A DNA stretch of 64,000 nucleotides from Mycoplasma sp. Pen4 (GTDB taxonomy: Bacteria; Bacillota_I; Bacilli_A; Mycoplasmatales; Metamycoplasmataceae): assembly GCF_014352955.1 (NCBI RefSeq), contig NZ_CP060691.1, positions 310,001-374,000 of the forward strand, read 5' to 3'. Below are positions 9,274 to 21,375 of the stretch, piece by piece (position 1 is the stretch's first letter; each line of letters begins with the position of its first letter). Made by a program: the position numbers and the translations under genes. A model generated the notes under the pieces. That model searched no databases. It worked only from the letters and a program-made list of their open reading frames with translations, and was not told the DNA's origin.

Positions 9274-9279
9274 TATAAT
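9274..9279 (+). promoter_or_regulatory. -10 box of rarA operon
   Basis: A perfect TATAAT lies 30 bases before the rarA ATG. The leader is pure A/T and has no ribosome binding site. Confidence 0.55.
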
Positions 9280-9309
9280 TTAATAAAATATTAAAATATT
9301 TTATTTATT

Positions 9310-10521
9310 ATGAAAAATTTAGCAAATTTAGTTAGACCGTCAACCCTAAATGATATCGTTGGTCAATATCATGTAATTAATTTACTGAAAGAAGTTGTTA
9401 AAAATAATGTAACAGCTAGTTTTTTGTTTTTTGGTGAAGCAGGAACAGGTAAAACATCAACAGCATTTTGCTTGGCTAACGATTTAGGTTTAAAAAGCGG
9501 TTACTTTAATGCATCAGTTGATTCAAAAGCAGATTTAACTAAATTACTTAAAGAATGTGAAGTAATTATCATTGATGAGATTCATCGACTTAATAAAGAT
9601 AAACAAGATATTCTGCTCTCATATTTAGAGTTTGACAAAATTATTGTTTATGCAACTACTACTGAAAACCCATATTTTAGAGTTAACCCTGCTGTTAGAA
9701 GCAGAATGCAAATACTGCAATTTAACAAAATTTCAGAGCAAGATATCGTTAAAAAATTAAGACAAATAATTAATGATCATTATAAAAATCTAAATATTAG
9801 CGATAACTTATTGTTAGATTTATCACGTTTTTCATCAGGAGATCTAAGATCAAGTATTAACAATTTACAAATGTTAGCATTTTGTAAAAATGATAATGAA
9901 CCAGTGACAAAAGATGATTTAAAAACCATTGTGCCAAATATCAATTTTTATAGTGATTTAAATTCATCAGCGCATTATAATAATCTCTCTGCATTCCACA
10001 AATCACTAAGAGGTTCAGATGTCGATGCGGCATTGTATTATGGTTTATTAATTTTAAAATCAGGTGATTATGATGGACTTTTTAGAAGAATGCAATGCGT
10101 TGCTTACGAAGATATCGGACATTCATCACCAAATGTTTCGTTAAGAGTTAATGCAGCAATTCAAGCATATGAAAGACTCGGAATGCCTGAAGGAGGCTTA
10201 CCAATTGCATTTGCAATTATTGATTTAGCGCTAGCACCTAAGAGTAATTCGGTAATCGAAGCAATTGAGCGTACTAACTCATTACTTGATGCAGGGAAAA
10301 TTTATGAAATACCAAAACATCTTCGTGATGCTCATTATGCATCTGCTGCAAAATTGGGTGATGGTAAGGGTTATAAATATCCACACGATTACAAAAACAA
10401 TTGAGTTGAGCAACAATATTTACCAAGACAACTTAAAGATGTCAATTTATATCAACCTGGTGATAATGATAATGAACAAAAATACCAAAAATATTGAGAG
10501 ATAATAAAACAATTTAAATAA
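9310..10521 (+). CDS. rarA: Replication-associated recombination protein A
   Basis: 403 aa. RarA/MgsA is a RuvB-like AAA+ ATPase that works at stalled replication forks. Walker A 'GEAGTGKTS' is near residue 41 and Walker B 'IIDEIHRL' near residue 76. The sensor stretch 'ATTENPYFRVNPAVRSRM' is characteristic of this family. The C-terminal part has the RarA tetramerisation-domain features 'YYGLLILKSGD' and 'RMQCVAYEDIG'. The last residues run through two TGA codons. No ribosome binding site precedes the ATG. It is the first gene of rarA-pheS-ung-pheT-glyA, and pheS begins 10 bp downstream with its own AAGGAG. Confidence 0.94.
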
Positions 10522-10531
10522 GGAGTTAAAT

Positions 10532-11485
10532 ATGGAATTAAAATTAGAATTAATTAATAATTTAGAAGACCTAAAACAAGCAAAAGCTAAAGTGTTTTCT
10601 AATGAAGGTGAAATTTTTAAACTTCAACAAGAACTTAAAGCAGCACCCGTTGAACAAAAGAAAGAACTTGGACAAAAAATTACACAATTAAAAAATAAAT
10701 ATAATGAATTCTTTGCAGCAGCAGAAGCAAGAATTGCAAGATTAAAAATCGAAAATAAAATCAATTCAGAATTTATTGATGTTACAAAGCCGGTTTCTCA
10801 AGTTGGTTCATTGCACCCAATCACAATCGTTGAAGAAAGATTAAAAGATTGATTCATTCAACATGGATACTACCAACAAGAAGAAGGTGAAATTGTATCT
10901 GATATGTACAATTTTGAGCGCCTAAACATACCAAGTGACCACCCAGCAAGAGCAATGCACGACTCACTTTATTTAAATGCAACCACATTATTAAGAACAC
11001 ATAACACAGGTATTACAGCTAAAGTTCTTGAAGAAAATAAAAATCAAGAAATTTCAACATTTGCAATCGGTAAAGTCTACCGTAATGATGAAGATGATGC
11101 AACTCACTCACACCAATTTACACAAGTTGATTTCGTTTCAGTTGGTCATGTAAGTTTTTCTAACTTAATTTGAACACTTAAAAGTTTACTTAGTTATGTA
11201 CTTGAAGAAGAAGTTGAAATCAGACTGCGTCCAAGTTATTTCCCATTCACTGAACCATCTGTAGAAGTTGATGTTTTCTACAAAAATCGTTGAATCGAGA
11301 TCCTTGGAGCCGGAATGTTACATCCAAGAGTTTTAGAATTAGCAGGATATAACAATGATTTTAATGGTTTTGCAGCCGGAATTGGAATTGAAAGAATCAC
11401 AATGATTAAATATGGATTTAACGACATTCGGGACTTATACCGTAATGATTTAAGAGTATTGGAGCAATTTAAAAATGAAAAATAG
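10532..11485 (+). CDS. pheS: Phenylalanyl-tRNA synthetase alpha subunit
   Basis: 317 aa. It is the catalytic alpha subunit of the alpha2-beta2 enzyme that charges tRNA-Phe. The N-terminal 90 residues form the expected tRNA-binding coiled coil. Class II motif 1 is around '[12 protein letters not shown]', motif 2 is '[19 protein letters not shown]' and motif 3 is '[13 protein letters not shown]'. Two TGA codons are read as Trp. AAGGAG precedes the ATG. The 3' end overlaps ung by 11 bp. Confidence 0.95.
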
Positions 11486-12140
11486 TTTTATTGAAATTTT
11501 ACAAAGCGAGGGTAAAAAACCTTACTTTGACAACATTATTAACGGTTTAAGAGAAGAAGGTAAAAAAACAGTTATTTATCCAGAACAAGTCCAAATTTTC
11601 CGTCCATTTGACTACTTCCAAGTTGCAGAAACGAAAGTAATTATTCTTGGTCAAGATCCATACCACACATATGGTTATGCTGATGGTCTTGCATTTTCAA
11701 CAGGTAATAATAAACTTTCACCATCATTAAGAAACATCTTTAAAGAACTTAAAAAAGATTATCCTAAAATAAAATTAGATTCAACAGACTTAACTCCATG
11801 AGCAAAACAAGGTGTTTTACTCTTAAATACAGTCCTAACAGTATCTCATGGTGAGCCAAACTCACATAAAAACTTTGGTTGACAATCATTTACCAAAAAA
11901 GTTATTCAAGAAGTTGTTAAAGTCAACCCTAATGTGATTTTAGTTCTCTTAGGTAAAGAAGCGCAAAAATTTGCTAAAGATATTGAAATCAACCCGGACA
12001 ATGTTATTGCGACATCTCACCCAAGTCCATACTCTTACAAAAAAGGATTTGAAAACTCAGGTATTTTTAAATTAATCAACAAAAAACTTAAAAAACACAA
12101 TGAGCAACCAATTGATTGAAATTTAGAAGGAGGTAAATAA
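11475..12140 (+). CDS. ung: Uracil-DNA glycosylase
   Basis: 221 aa, the normal length of family 1 uracil-DNA glycosylase, which removes uracil from DNA. The catalytic motif '[17 protein letters not shown]' has the general-base Asp. '[11 protein letters not shown]' (uracil pocket, Asn) and the DNA-intercalation loop 'HPSPYS' follow; the usual Leu of HPSPLS is Tyr here. It overlaps pheS by 11 bp and its stop codon is directly followed by the pheT ATG. It therefore sits inside the pheS-pheT pair, and its last codons supply the GGAGG ribosome binding site for pheT. Confidence 0.94.
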
Positions 12141-14297
12141 ATGTATTTATCATTAAATCACTTAAATACTTACTTTAAAAATAGGAAAGTCAGTGCCGAA
12201 GAAGTATCAAACGCTTTAAATGCACTTGGTTTAGAAGTTGAAGAAATTAAACAATTCAGCGATGTTAAAGGACTTTTATTTGCTGAAGTTTTAAAAGTTT
12301 GTGACAACCCAAAACAACCACGTCTTGATATTGTTGAAATTAAAACAAAAGACGGTAATAAAACCATCCAAACCAATAACAAAGTGTTAAAACCAGGTGA
12401 TATTACAATTTGCTTCCCAGTTGGCGCTTCAAAAGGTGATATGGTATTTGGTGCGGTTGAATTACAAGGACATATTTCTGAAGGTATGTTCGCATCATGA
12501 TCTGAAATCGGATATGATTGAACATTATTATCTGAAAAAGATCAAGTTTTAGTATTACCAAATGGTTTTGCAACAATCAATGATGATCCAATGCAAAAAT
12601 TAGGTTTAGATGATACTATAATCGAAATCTCAACAACAGCAAACCGTAATGATGCAAACTCATATTATGTTATTGCACAAGAAATCGCTGCATACTATGG
12701 TGATTTAGGTTTAGCATTCCACATTAAAGATACTAAATCAACTTTTAATAGCGACGTCAAGGCAACAAACGGAATTGCTAAAGCATTAACTTTCACAGAA
12801 ATTAAAGGTAAAAAAGCATCAACATTAGAAGATAAAATGCTTTTAGCAAAACATGGTATTGATGCAAAATTTGATTGAGCAGTAAACTTAACAAATTTAA
12901 CATTATTAAACATTGGTGTGCCTGCACACGTTTATGATAGAACTAAAATTGCTAATAACTTAACTACTTCAACATACACTGGTAAATTAACAATCCTTGG
13001 TGAAAAAGAAGTTGAATTAAATAATGTACTAGTTGTAAACGATGATAAAGAACCTATTTCAATTGCATGTGCAATGGGGCTTGAAAAATCAAAAACAACA
13101 TTAGAGACAAATGATTATCTTTTTGAAGTTGGAGTTTTTGATCATTCACAAGTACGTCATAGTGCTAAAGAATTAAAAATGATCTCTAATTCAGCATCAC
13201 AAGGTTCAAGAGTTATCACACCACAATTAGCTAATTTAGCTATGCAATACATTCGTATGAACGCAGAAGGTTTAGAAATCTCTCAAATTATTAACCCTGT
13301 TGATTACCGCTCACATAAAAAGATTGCATTTGATGCAAGTAAATTACAAAAATATACAAACTCACACGATATTACTAAATTTGATGAAGCTAAATCACAA
13401 TTATCAAACTTAGGTTACATTTTCGAAAACGACTATGTGCTAGTTCCAAACTATAGATATGATGTTAATATCTTTGAAGATATTATTGAAGAATTATTCA
13501 GATATTACTCATACGATAAATTTGAACCACAAGCAGTTAAATCTGTTCCATTAATCACACAAAATAGAGATATTTCAAAGAATTTAATTCAAGCACAAGG
13601 TTATTCAGAAGCAAGAACATTTACACTTGTTTCACGAGAAAAAGCTCAATTAAACCCATTTAATTTTGCAAACGATATTAACCTAATGACATTCGTTTCA
13701 AAAGAAAGAGAAACAATCAGAAATTCAATCATCACTTCATTATCTGAAGTTGTTGAATATAACCAAAAACGTAAAATTACAAACATTAATATTTTCGAAA
13801 AAGGAATGATTAATAATAATGTCTTAGTTTATGGTTTTGCAACTACAACAAAAGACTTTTACGCCTTAAAACAAGATATTTTAAACTTTACTAAACTTGA
13901 TTTAGAATTCATTCCATTTAAAGATAATGAATTCATCCACCCTAATGTTTCAGCTAAAATCCTTTACGACGGCGAAATGATTGGATGAATTGGTAAATTA
14001 CACCCAGGTTATGATCAAACTGATGCATTCTATGCTGAAATTCTTGTTAAAAATATCGAACCTGTTATCACATTTGAAGCAATTGATTCAGAACCTTTAA
14101 AAACAATTGACTTAACATTCGAATTAGACAAAAAAGACTATATCGCAGATAAAATTAATAAAATTAAAGCAACTGCAAAAGTATTTGATATTCAACAAAT
14201 TGATGATTATCACAAAGAAACAACACACAATGTAACTTTAAGAGTTACTGCTACATCAGACAATATTGAATTAATCGACAAAGAATTCAATAAGTAG
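12141..14297 (+). CDS. pheT: Phenylalanyl-tRNA synthetase beta subunit
   Basis: 718 aa, with TGA as Trp at four or more places. The order is an N-terminal EMAP/tRNA-binding-like domain (residues 40-150), B3/B4 domain, B5 domain, catalytic-like domain and anticodon-binding domain, the last starting near residue 650. The B3/B4 editing region keeps 'VPAHVYD' and the Glu of 'LFEVGVFD'. It lacks the usual MGG-type glycine motif (here '[11 protein letters not shown]') and the HTDAS-type motif (here 'ISNSASQGS'), so proofreading of Tyr may be weak or absent. Loss of editing is documented for some mycoplasma synthetases. Start ATG follows ung without a gap. Confidence 0.95.
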
Positions 14298-14304
14298 GAG
14301 GAAT

Positions 14305-15561
14305 ATGTATTCAAAAATTAAATTACATGACACAATTGTTCAAGATGCAATTAATAATGAATTACATCGTCAAGAAGATCACATCGAACTTATTGCTTCA
14401 GAAAACTATGTATCAGAAGATGTTTTAAAAGCACAAGGTAGTGTTCTAACAAACAAATATGGAGAAGGTTATCCAGGTAGAAGATACTACGGAAGCTGTG
14501 AAAACGTTGATATTGTTGAACAAGCAGCAATCGATCGTTTAAGAGAAATTTTCGGAGTTAAATATGCTAATGTTCAACCATATTCAGGTTCAGTGGCAAA
14601 TGCAGCTGCTATTGCATCAGTTGTGCCTAGTGGCGGGAAAATCATGGGACTTGCTTTAAACTGTGGGGGTCACTTAACACACGGTTATAAAATTAGTTTT
14701 AGTGGTATTTTTTACCAATCAGTTTCATATGCCCTTTCTGAAGAAGGTGTTTTAGATTATGATACTATTGAGAAAATGGCAATGGAAGAAAAACCAGATT
14801 TAATTATTTGTGGTTATTCAGCTTACTCACGTACAATTGACTTCAAGCGTTTTAGAGAAATCGCCGATAAATGCGGTGCTAAATTAATGGCAGACATTGC
14901 TCACATTGCAGGTTTAATCGCAGGTGGACAACATCCATCGCCAGTTGGACACGCACACATTATTACATCTACCACACATAAAACACTACGTGGTGGGCGT
15001 GGTGGCATCATCATGACAGATGATGAAGAGATTGCTAAAAAAGTGGATCGTTGAGTATTCCCAGGATATCAAGGTGGTCCATTATTCCACGCTATTGCTG
15101 GTAAAGCAGTTGCTTTCTATGAAGTTTTACAACCAATGTGAAAAGAATATGCCAAAAACATTAAAGACAATGCAACAAAATTCTGTGACGCATTTAAAGC
15201 AAAAGGTGCAACCATTGTTTCAAACGGTACAGATAACCACTTATTCATGGTAGATGTCTTAAAAACTTACAATATTAATGGTAAACAAGCAGAAACCATT
15301 CTTGAAAAAATCAACATCACAATTAATAAAAATACAATTCCATTCGATACACTTTCACCTATGTTAGGTAGCGGTATTCGTCTTGGTACTGCAGCAATGA
15401 CAAGTAGAGACTTTACAAAATGAGATGAACTTTGTGAAATTATTCACTATACACTTTCAAACCATGATAAATTAGTTGATAATCAAGAAGAATTACAAGA
15501 ACTTAAAAACAAAGTTCTTGTTCTTACAAAAGAATTCCCAATTAAAAAATCATACTTATAA
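14305..15561 (+). CDS. glyA: Serine hydroxymethyltransferase
   Basis: 418 aa, the family's usual length. It is a PLP enzyme interconverting serine and glycine with transfer of a one-carbon unit to tetrahydrofolate. The substrate and cofactor segments '[15 protein letters not shown]' and 'GGHLTHGYK' are present, as is the PLP lysine in '[14 protein letters not shown]'. '[17 protein letters not shown]' is near the C-terminus. A GGAGG ribosome binding site starts at the pheT stop, 7 bp upstream. It is the last gene of the rarA operon and is followed by a strong terminator. Confidence 0.96.
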
Positions 15562-15568
15562 TAAGTAG

Positions 15569-15596
15569 AACATCCTAACATCTAGGATGTTTTTAA
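15569..15596 (+). terminator. Terminator after glyA
   Basis: Perfect 9-bp stem AACATCCTA / TAGGATGTT with a 5-nt loop and a following T run, 7 bases after the glyA stop. Confidence 0.9.
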
Positions 15597-15620
15597 TATT
15601 TTTTGACTATGTGCAAGCAT

Positions 15621-15651
15621 TAAAAAACGAACACCAATTGTTGTGTTCGTT
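15621..15651 (-). terminator. Terminator after the glyS-dnaG-rpoD operon
   Basis: 9-bp stem AACGAACAC / GTGTTCGTT; on the minus strand it is followed by a T run (AAAAAA on the plus strand at about 15622). It lies 9 bases beyond the stop of the last leftward gene. Confidence 0.85.
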
Positions 15652-15659
15652 AAATGTTA

Positions 15660-16454
15660 TTATAAATTTTTATATGGAACAGGAATTTCTTTAAGTACAA
15701 ATTTCTTGTCAGGTAATTCTTGAGTTAATCTTTCAAACATATGTCATGCAAAGACTTGTTCATCTAAGTGTGGTACTTCTAAAATGCTAATGTTGCATTG
15801 ATCAAACACAATTCAATCACTTCAACGAAAATCACTACTTACAATAAGATCGATACTCTTTGATAAATCAACAATTTGTCCAATGTAACCCGAACCACTT
15901 AAGAAAGCAATAGTTGCTTGTTTCTTGTCTAATTGATCATCTTTAACATTAGTTCTAAATGAATCTAATTTTAAGTTTGATTTAAGTAATTGAGCTAATT
16001 CTCTAACTGATAAATTAGCATCAATTACTGCTGAATATTTTTGTGTTAATTCTTTGTTTAATTTATCTTGAATTCCTAAATATCTAGCAATTTGGTATGA
16101 TGTTCCTTCTTCATTGCAATCGTAGTTTGTATGCATTGAATAAGATGTAATTTGGTGTTGACGTAATTTCTTTAAGATTTCACGTTTGTATGGTGCTTTG
16201 TAATCTTCTGTTTTTCACATTGCTTCAAACTTGAATGGATGGTGAGTTAAGATAACATTACATCCATTTTCAATTGCTTCATTTAATACTTCTTCTGTTA
16301 AGTCGATTGCAAGTACTGCACCAGTAAATTTTTTCGCTTGAACTGTTTTAACTGAGTATCCCGATGGATCTCAAATTTCTTTTAATTCATTTGGATATCA
16401 TGAATTTACTAATTCAATAAAATCCTTAATTTTCATTGATCTTTTTACTGCCAT
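15660..16454 (-). CDS. Nif3-like dinuclear metal centre protein
   Basis: 264 aa, matching the single-domain members of the Nif3/YqfO (DUF34) family. Family features seen are 'GYSVKTVQ' near the start, the metal ligands in 'VILTHHPFKF' (HH) and 'SMHTNYD', and a C-terminal 'LEVPHLDEQVFAW' that corresponds to the usual H-x-x-x-E ligands. Function is unsettled; a hydrolase acting on modified GTP or folate has been proposed for relatives. It starts 2 bp after the rpoD stop and is the last gene of the glyS-dnaG-rpoD unit. The same neighbour is found beside rpoD in other Firmicutes-type genomes. Confidence 0.88.
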
Positions 16455-16456
16455 AA

Positions 16457-17905
16457 TTATGATTTAATAAAGTCCTTTAAATTTTTACCGTGTTTTGAGT
16501 TTGTTTTTAATTTACGTAAGATTTTATTTTCAATTTGACGAATACGTTCTTTTGAAACACCACCACGATCTTGCGCTAATTCATCTAATGAGTGCACTCT
16601 GTAACGTTCACCAAATTCATCTGTACCTACACCAAAACGTTTACAGATTAACTTACGGTCTTCTGGATCTAAAGTATCAATCATATCCATTAAAACTTCA
16701 GTTAATTCTTCTTGTGAAGCAAATTCAACTGGTGAAATGATATTGTCATCTTTAACAAAATCAGAGAATGCTGAATCGTTTTCTTTACCAACCTGTTTAT
16801 CTAAAGAAATTGGGTCAATGTTGATTTTACGGATGTATCTAACTTTTTCAGCATTATATCCGTTTCCGTATTTTTCTGCGATTTCCTCGTCACTTGGTTC
16901 TCTACCTAATTCTTGTTGAAGTTCGCGTTCAATTTTTGAAATCTTGTTGATTGTTTCAACCATGTGAACTGGCACACGAATTGTTCTAGCTTGATCCGCT
17001 ACAGCACGTGTAATTGCTTGACGAATTCATCATGTTGCATATGTTGAGAATTTAAATCCTTTATTAACGTCGTATTTTTGAACTGCTTTTAAAATACCTG
17101 AGTTACCTTCAGAAATTAAATCAATAAATGAAAGTCCTCTGTTTTTGTATTTTTTAGCATTATTAATAACTAAACGTAGGTTTCTTTGGATAAGTTTATC
17201 TCTTGCACGTTTTCCTCTGAAACCACCAAGTTCCATTTGTTCTGCAAGTTTCTTTTCTTCATCAACTGTAAGCAATTCACCATACTTACCAATTCAACGC
17301 ATGTATCATTTAACAATATCGTTTGTTTCTGTAAGTTTGTTTGTAAGGTTAAGTTTTTTGTTTGTGTCTTCACCTAAGTCAACAGTATCATTGAAGTCAA
17401 ATGAAAGTTTATCTAAGTCTAAATCTAAGTCGTCTTCATCAGAGTGATCAGCAAACATATCATCATCATCTGATTCTTCTTCATCTTCATCAGAATCATC
17501 TTCTTCTGTCTCATCATCTTTAGCTAAGTAGTGTTCATCTTCAATATCATCATCGATGAAATCGTCTTCGTCACTATCGTCATCATCAACTAATAATTCT
17601 TCATAATCTGGCTCTTCATCTTCATCAATAACTTCTTCAGTTTTCTTAGATTTTTTAGTAGATTTTTTTGAACCTGATAAATCAAAATCATCTTCGGTGT
17701 AATCATCATCGTCACCAAAGTCAACATCATCGACAATAATATCTGAGTCTTTTAACTCCAACATTAAGTCATCTGTACTATCTTCATCAACGAAAAAGTT
17801 CTTTTTCAAGATAATGTCAAAAACTTCTTCTTGTGTGAAGTGGTCTTTTTTGCTTTTATTTAATTCCTTTTTCAGGAAGTTAATTAAAGTTTCGAATTTT
17901 TGCAT
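16457..17905 (-). CDS. rpoD: Primary RNA polymerase sigma factor
   Basis: 482 aa. It directs RNA polymerase to -10/-35 promoters. After an N-terminal 60-residue helical domain comes a very acidic stretch of about 110 residues (runs of Asp/Glu, residues 60-170). Region 1.2/2 starts at '[13 protein letters not shown]', region 2.2-2.3 includes '[20 protein letters not shown]' and region 2.4 '[16 protein letters not shown]'. Region 4 has the helix-turn-helix '[20 protein letters not shown]'. Three TGA codons are read as Trp, two adjacent in region 2.4. The ribosome binding site AAAGGAG lies between the dnaG stop and this ATG, so the two are coupled. Confidence 0.96.
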
Positions 17906-17928
17906 ATTTCTTACTCCTTTTAAGGTTT

Positions 17929-19848
17929 TAATTTAATGGTTCTATTTTTTCAAAAGTCATTGATTTTTTTAATAATTTCATAACGATATGGCGGAACCAC
18001 AATGTTTTTTGCTTGATTGTTTGTTGGATAGTTAATATCCAATCATTTTGCTCATTCTTGATTTAACTCATTGAGCATTGCTTTTACAGGAAGTGTTTTA
18101 CCTGTCTCAAATGCTTGGTTAAATGATTCAATGGCATTGTTTATAAAGATATTAGTAAACTCTTCTTGAATTGCTTGGTTATTAATATCTGAGAAGTAAT
18201 CACTTAATGCTTCACTTGATATTTCAAGAGCTTTATCAGGAGAAATTTGATTTTCATCCATAGCGACTAACTCATCAAAAAGTTTTTTAACATTCTCTGG
18301 ATAGATAAATAAACTTTGAATATTTTCTATTTGTTTAAATAACTTTAATGCTTGTGGGTTAGATAAAATACCAATTAGAACATTAATTCTTGTGATCTTT
18401 TTATCAAATCAGAATTTATCATATGCACGTTGATATGCTACTGGTTCTTGAGTTTGATAAGTCGGTGTGTCAATTTGAGTTTCAAAATCATAACTCGGAA
18501 TATAACTTGGTTCATAATTTTGAAATTCATTTTCATAACTTGTTTTTGTGTATTGTTTATTTTTTGCTTGTGCTAATTTAAGAATTGAATCAATTTTGAG
18601 TTTATAGTTAAAATCTTTTTCGAGACGAAGCGCAATATATTGAATTTGTTCTTCAGTCATAAGAACTAAATATTGATCTAATTCTTTAATAAAATCATTT
18701 AAATGTTGAAAGTCAACGTTTGTGTTTAAATTATGAATTTTCTTAAGTTGTTCATAAACAAAATCGACAGATGATTGTGTGCTTTGAGTAACAAGATTTT
18801 GTAATGTCTCTGCACCATATTCTTTTAAGATTTCATCAGCATCTTTAAGGAATTTGTTAAGCACAACAACAGTTTCAACATTGTTTTCTAAAAGAGTTTT
18901 AATGCTACGTAACGATGCATTAATACCTGCATTATCATTATCTAAGAATAATGTAACTTTATTATTTCTAATCAATTGAACATGATCTTTAGTTAATGCA
19001 GTACCCATAATAGCAACTGTATTGGTGATATTTGCTTTATAGCAAGCAATAACGTCCATGTAACCTTCAACAATTACTACTTCTTTTTTATTAGCAATGC
19101 TTTCTTTAGCATTGTGGTAGTTGTATAAAATTTTAGACTTATGGAACAACTCTGTTTCAGGTGAGTTGATGTATTTGGCTTGTGTATCTTTAGTTAAAGC
19201 ACGTGCTGAGAAAGCAACTAATTCACCTTTTGCATTTTTGATACCAAAAGTAATCCGATCTCAAAACATTTCATTATGATCTTGGTTTAATAAACCTGCT
19301 TTTACAAGAATGTTATTGTCAGCGGTTAATGCTTTAAGAGCATCTTTTAATCTACCCTTTGGAGCAAAACCGATATCAAACATATCACGGATATCTGGAT
19401 CATCTAAACCACGTTGTTTAATATAATCACTTGCAGCTTGATTTGCTCAGATTTGAGTTTTATAGTAAGCATTAACGAGCTCTAGTGAGTCTAAAATTTG
19501 AATTTCTTCTTCTGTATAGTTATTTATTTCTTGGTTTTGATGTTGACTAAAATCGTAGTCAATGTTTTGTTTTTGAGCTAAATATTCAATTGCTTGAATA
19601 AAATTAAGATTTTTAAATCTTCTAATGAAACTAGCAACATTTCCACCAGCACCACAAGGAAAACATTTGAAAATTTGTTTTATTGGTGAGACTGTAAAAC
19701 TTGGTGTTGAGTCTTGGTGAAACGGACAAAGGCCAACATAGTTGTTACCCTTTTTGTTTAAATTAACAAATTCAGATATTATCTCAACTATGTCGGCTTG
19801 TTTTATTATTTGTTCGGATAGTTCTATTGGAAAATGTTTTTTTACCAT
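17929..19848 (-). CDS. dnaG: DNA primase
   Basis: 639 aa. It makes RNA primers for replication. The N-terminal zinc-binding domain has 'GLCPFHQDSTPSF' and 'CFPCGAGG'. The catalytic core holds the TOPRIM motif 'EGYMDVIACYKA' and the metal-binding 'LFLDNDNAGI' (canonical DxDxAG, here DNDNAG). A Gln/Tyr-rich linker near residues 430-480 separates the core from the C-terminal helicase-interaction domain. AAGGAG precedes the ATG. It lies 27 bp after glyS and 23 bp before rpoD. Confidence 0.95.
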
Positions 19849-19875
19849 TTAACTCTCCTTGCGTGAATTAAAAAA

Positions 19876-21249
19876 TTATTTGTGTGTTGCTAAAAAATGC
19901 GGAACTTCTTCAATTGGAATTCTAACTTGTTCCATTGTATCTCTATGACGTAATGTTACATTACCATCTTCTAATGTGTCATAATCAACTGTTAAACATC
20001 AGAATGTACCAATAGCATCTTGACGACGGTAACGTTTACCAATTGTACCTGCTTCATCGTAAGTTGTTGCAATACCTAAATCTAATAATTTATTAAACAC
20101 TTCACGAGATTTCTCTGAAAGTTTTTTAACCAATGGAAGTACAGCAACTTTATATGGAGCAACGTCATAAGGGAATGAAAGAACGATTCTTTGATCATTT
20201 TCTGCTAATTGTTCTTCTTTGTAACAATCAGCGATTACAGCTAACATTAAACGATCAAGTCCAATTGATGGTTCGATAACATATGGAACAATCTTTTTGT
20301 TTGTCTCGGGATCTAAGTAATCAAGAGATTCTCCAGTGGCAGCCATATGTGATTTTAAATCGTAATCTGTACGATTAGCAATCCCAAGAAGTTCACCTCA
20401 TCCAAATGGGAATTGGAATTCGATGTCGCTTGTACCCGCAGAGTAGTGTGCTAATTCTTCTTGATCATGTGCTCTGATTCTAATGCTATCTTTTTGAATA
20501 CCTAAAGCTTGAACGAAATTATAAGCTTTATCAACGTAGTAGTCAAATCATTGGTTTGCTTCTTCTGGTTTTGTAAAGAATTCTAATTCCATTTGTTCGA
20601 ATTCTCTAGTTCTAAAAATAAAATTACCAGGTGTTACTTCATTACGGAAACTTTTACCAACTTGTGCAATACCAAATGGTAATTTAGCACGTGTTGCACG
20701 GTGTACATTTTTGAAGTTAACAAAAATACCTTGTGCAGTTTCTGGACGAAGATAAACTTTTGATTTAGCTCCTTCAACAACACCTTGACTTGTTTCAAAC
20801 ATTAAATTGAATTGTTTGATTTCTGATCAATCTGTTTTATCACCTTCATACTTAGTAACATGGTCTCTTAAAAATTGAGCCATTTCTGCATGAGTCATTT
20901 TTTCGGGGATGATTGTTTCATCGTATTCTTGAATAAGTTTGTCAGCACGATATCTTTTTCCATTAACTTTGTTTTCGATTAATGGGTCTGAAAAATTAGA
21001 AACGTGACCACTTGTTACTCAAACTTGAGGGTTCATTAAAATTTTTGAATCAATTAAAAAATTATTTCCTTCTTTTGTTACAAATTCTCTTTTTCATAAA
21101 TTTTCGATATTGTCTTTAAGTAAAGCTCCAACAGGCCCATAATCTCATGTGTTTGATAAACCACCATAGATTTCGCTTCCTGCGAAAACAAAACCACTTA
21201 CTTTTAAATGGTTAACAATATTTTGCATTTTTTCTTTGTTATTTAGCAT
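19876..21249 (-). CDS. glyS: Glycyl-tRNA synthetase (single-chain type)
   Basis: 457 aa. It is the alpha2, eukaryote-like glycyl-tRNA synthetase used by mycoplasmas and many Gram-positive bacteria. 'GGLSNTWDYGPVG' lies near residue 30. Class II motif 2 is '[20 protein letters not shown]' and motif 3 is '[18 protein letters not shown]'. The C-terminal anticodon domain starts at '[19 protein letters not shown]'. Several TGA codons fall on Trp positions. It is the first gene of a leftward glyS-dnaG-rpoD-nif3 operon. Confidence 0.96.
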
Positions 21250-21316
21250 ATTGCTATTTTACTACTTTTTACTTTTTTAAAAAATATTATTTTTTAATGA
21301 TGGAAAAATTCATGAA

Positions 21317-21343
21317 AACAAAAACGCACTTGAAAATAAGTGC
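21317..21343 (-). terminator. Terminator of the 460-aa membrane protein gene
   Basis: GCACTT / AAGTGC stem with a 6-nt AT loop; on the minus strand it is followed by a T-rich run. It lies 33 bases beyond the stop at 21376. Confidence 0.7.
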
Positions 21344-21375
21344 ATTTTTTGAGTGGTCAAATTTTAGTTAAATTC

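Noticed and set aside
10404-14300. Apparent frame breaks in rarA, pheS, ung, pheT (and rpoD, mgtE, lipoprotein) under the standard code
   Set aside because: All breaks are TGA codons in frame; read as Trp they give full-length proteins, so no pseudogene or frameshift is called.
17400-17760. Low-complexity acidic stretch of rpoD as a sequencing or repeat artefact
   Set aside because: The frame is intact and acidic N-terminal regions are known in sigma-70 factors; it is unusually long but plausible.
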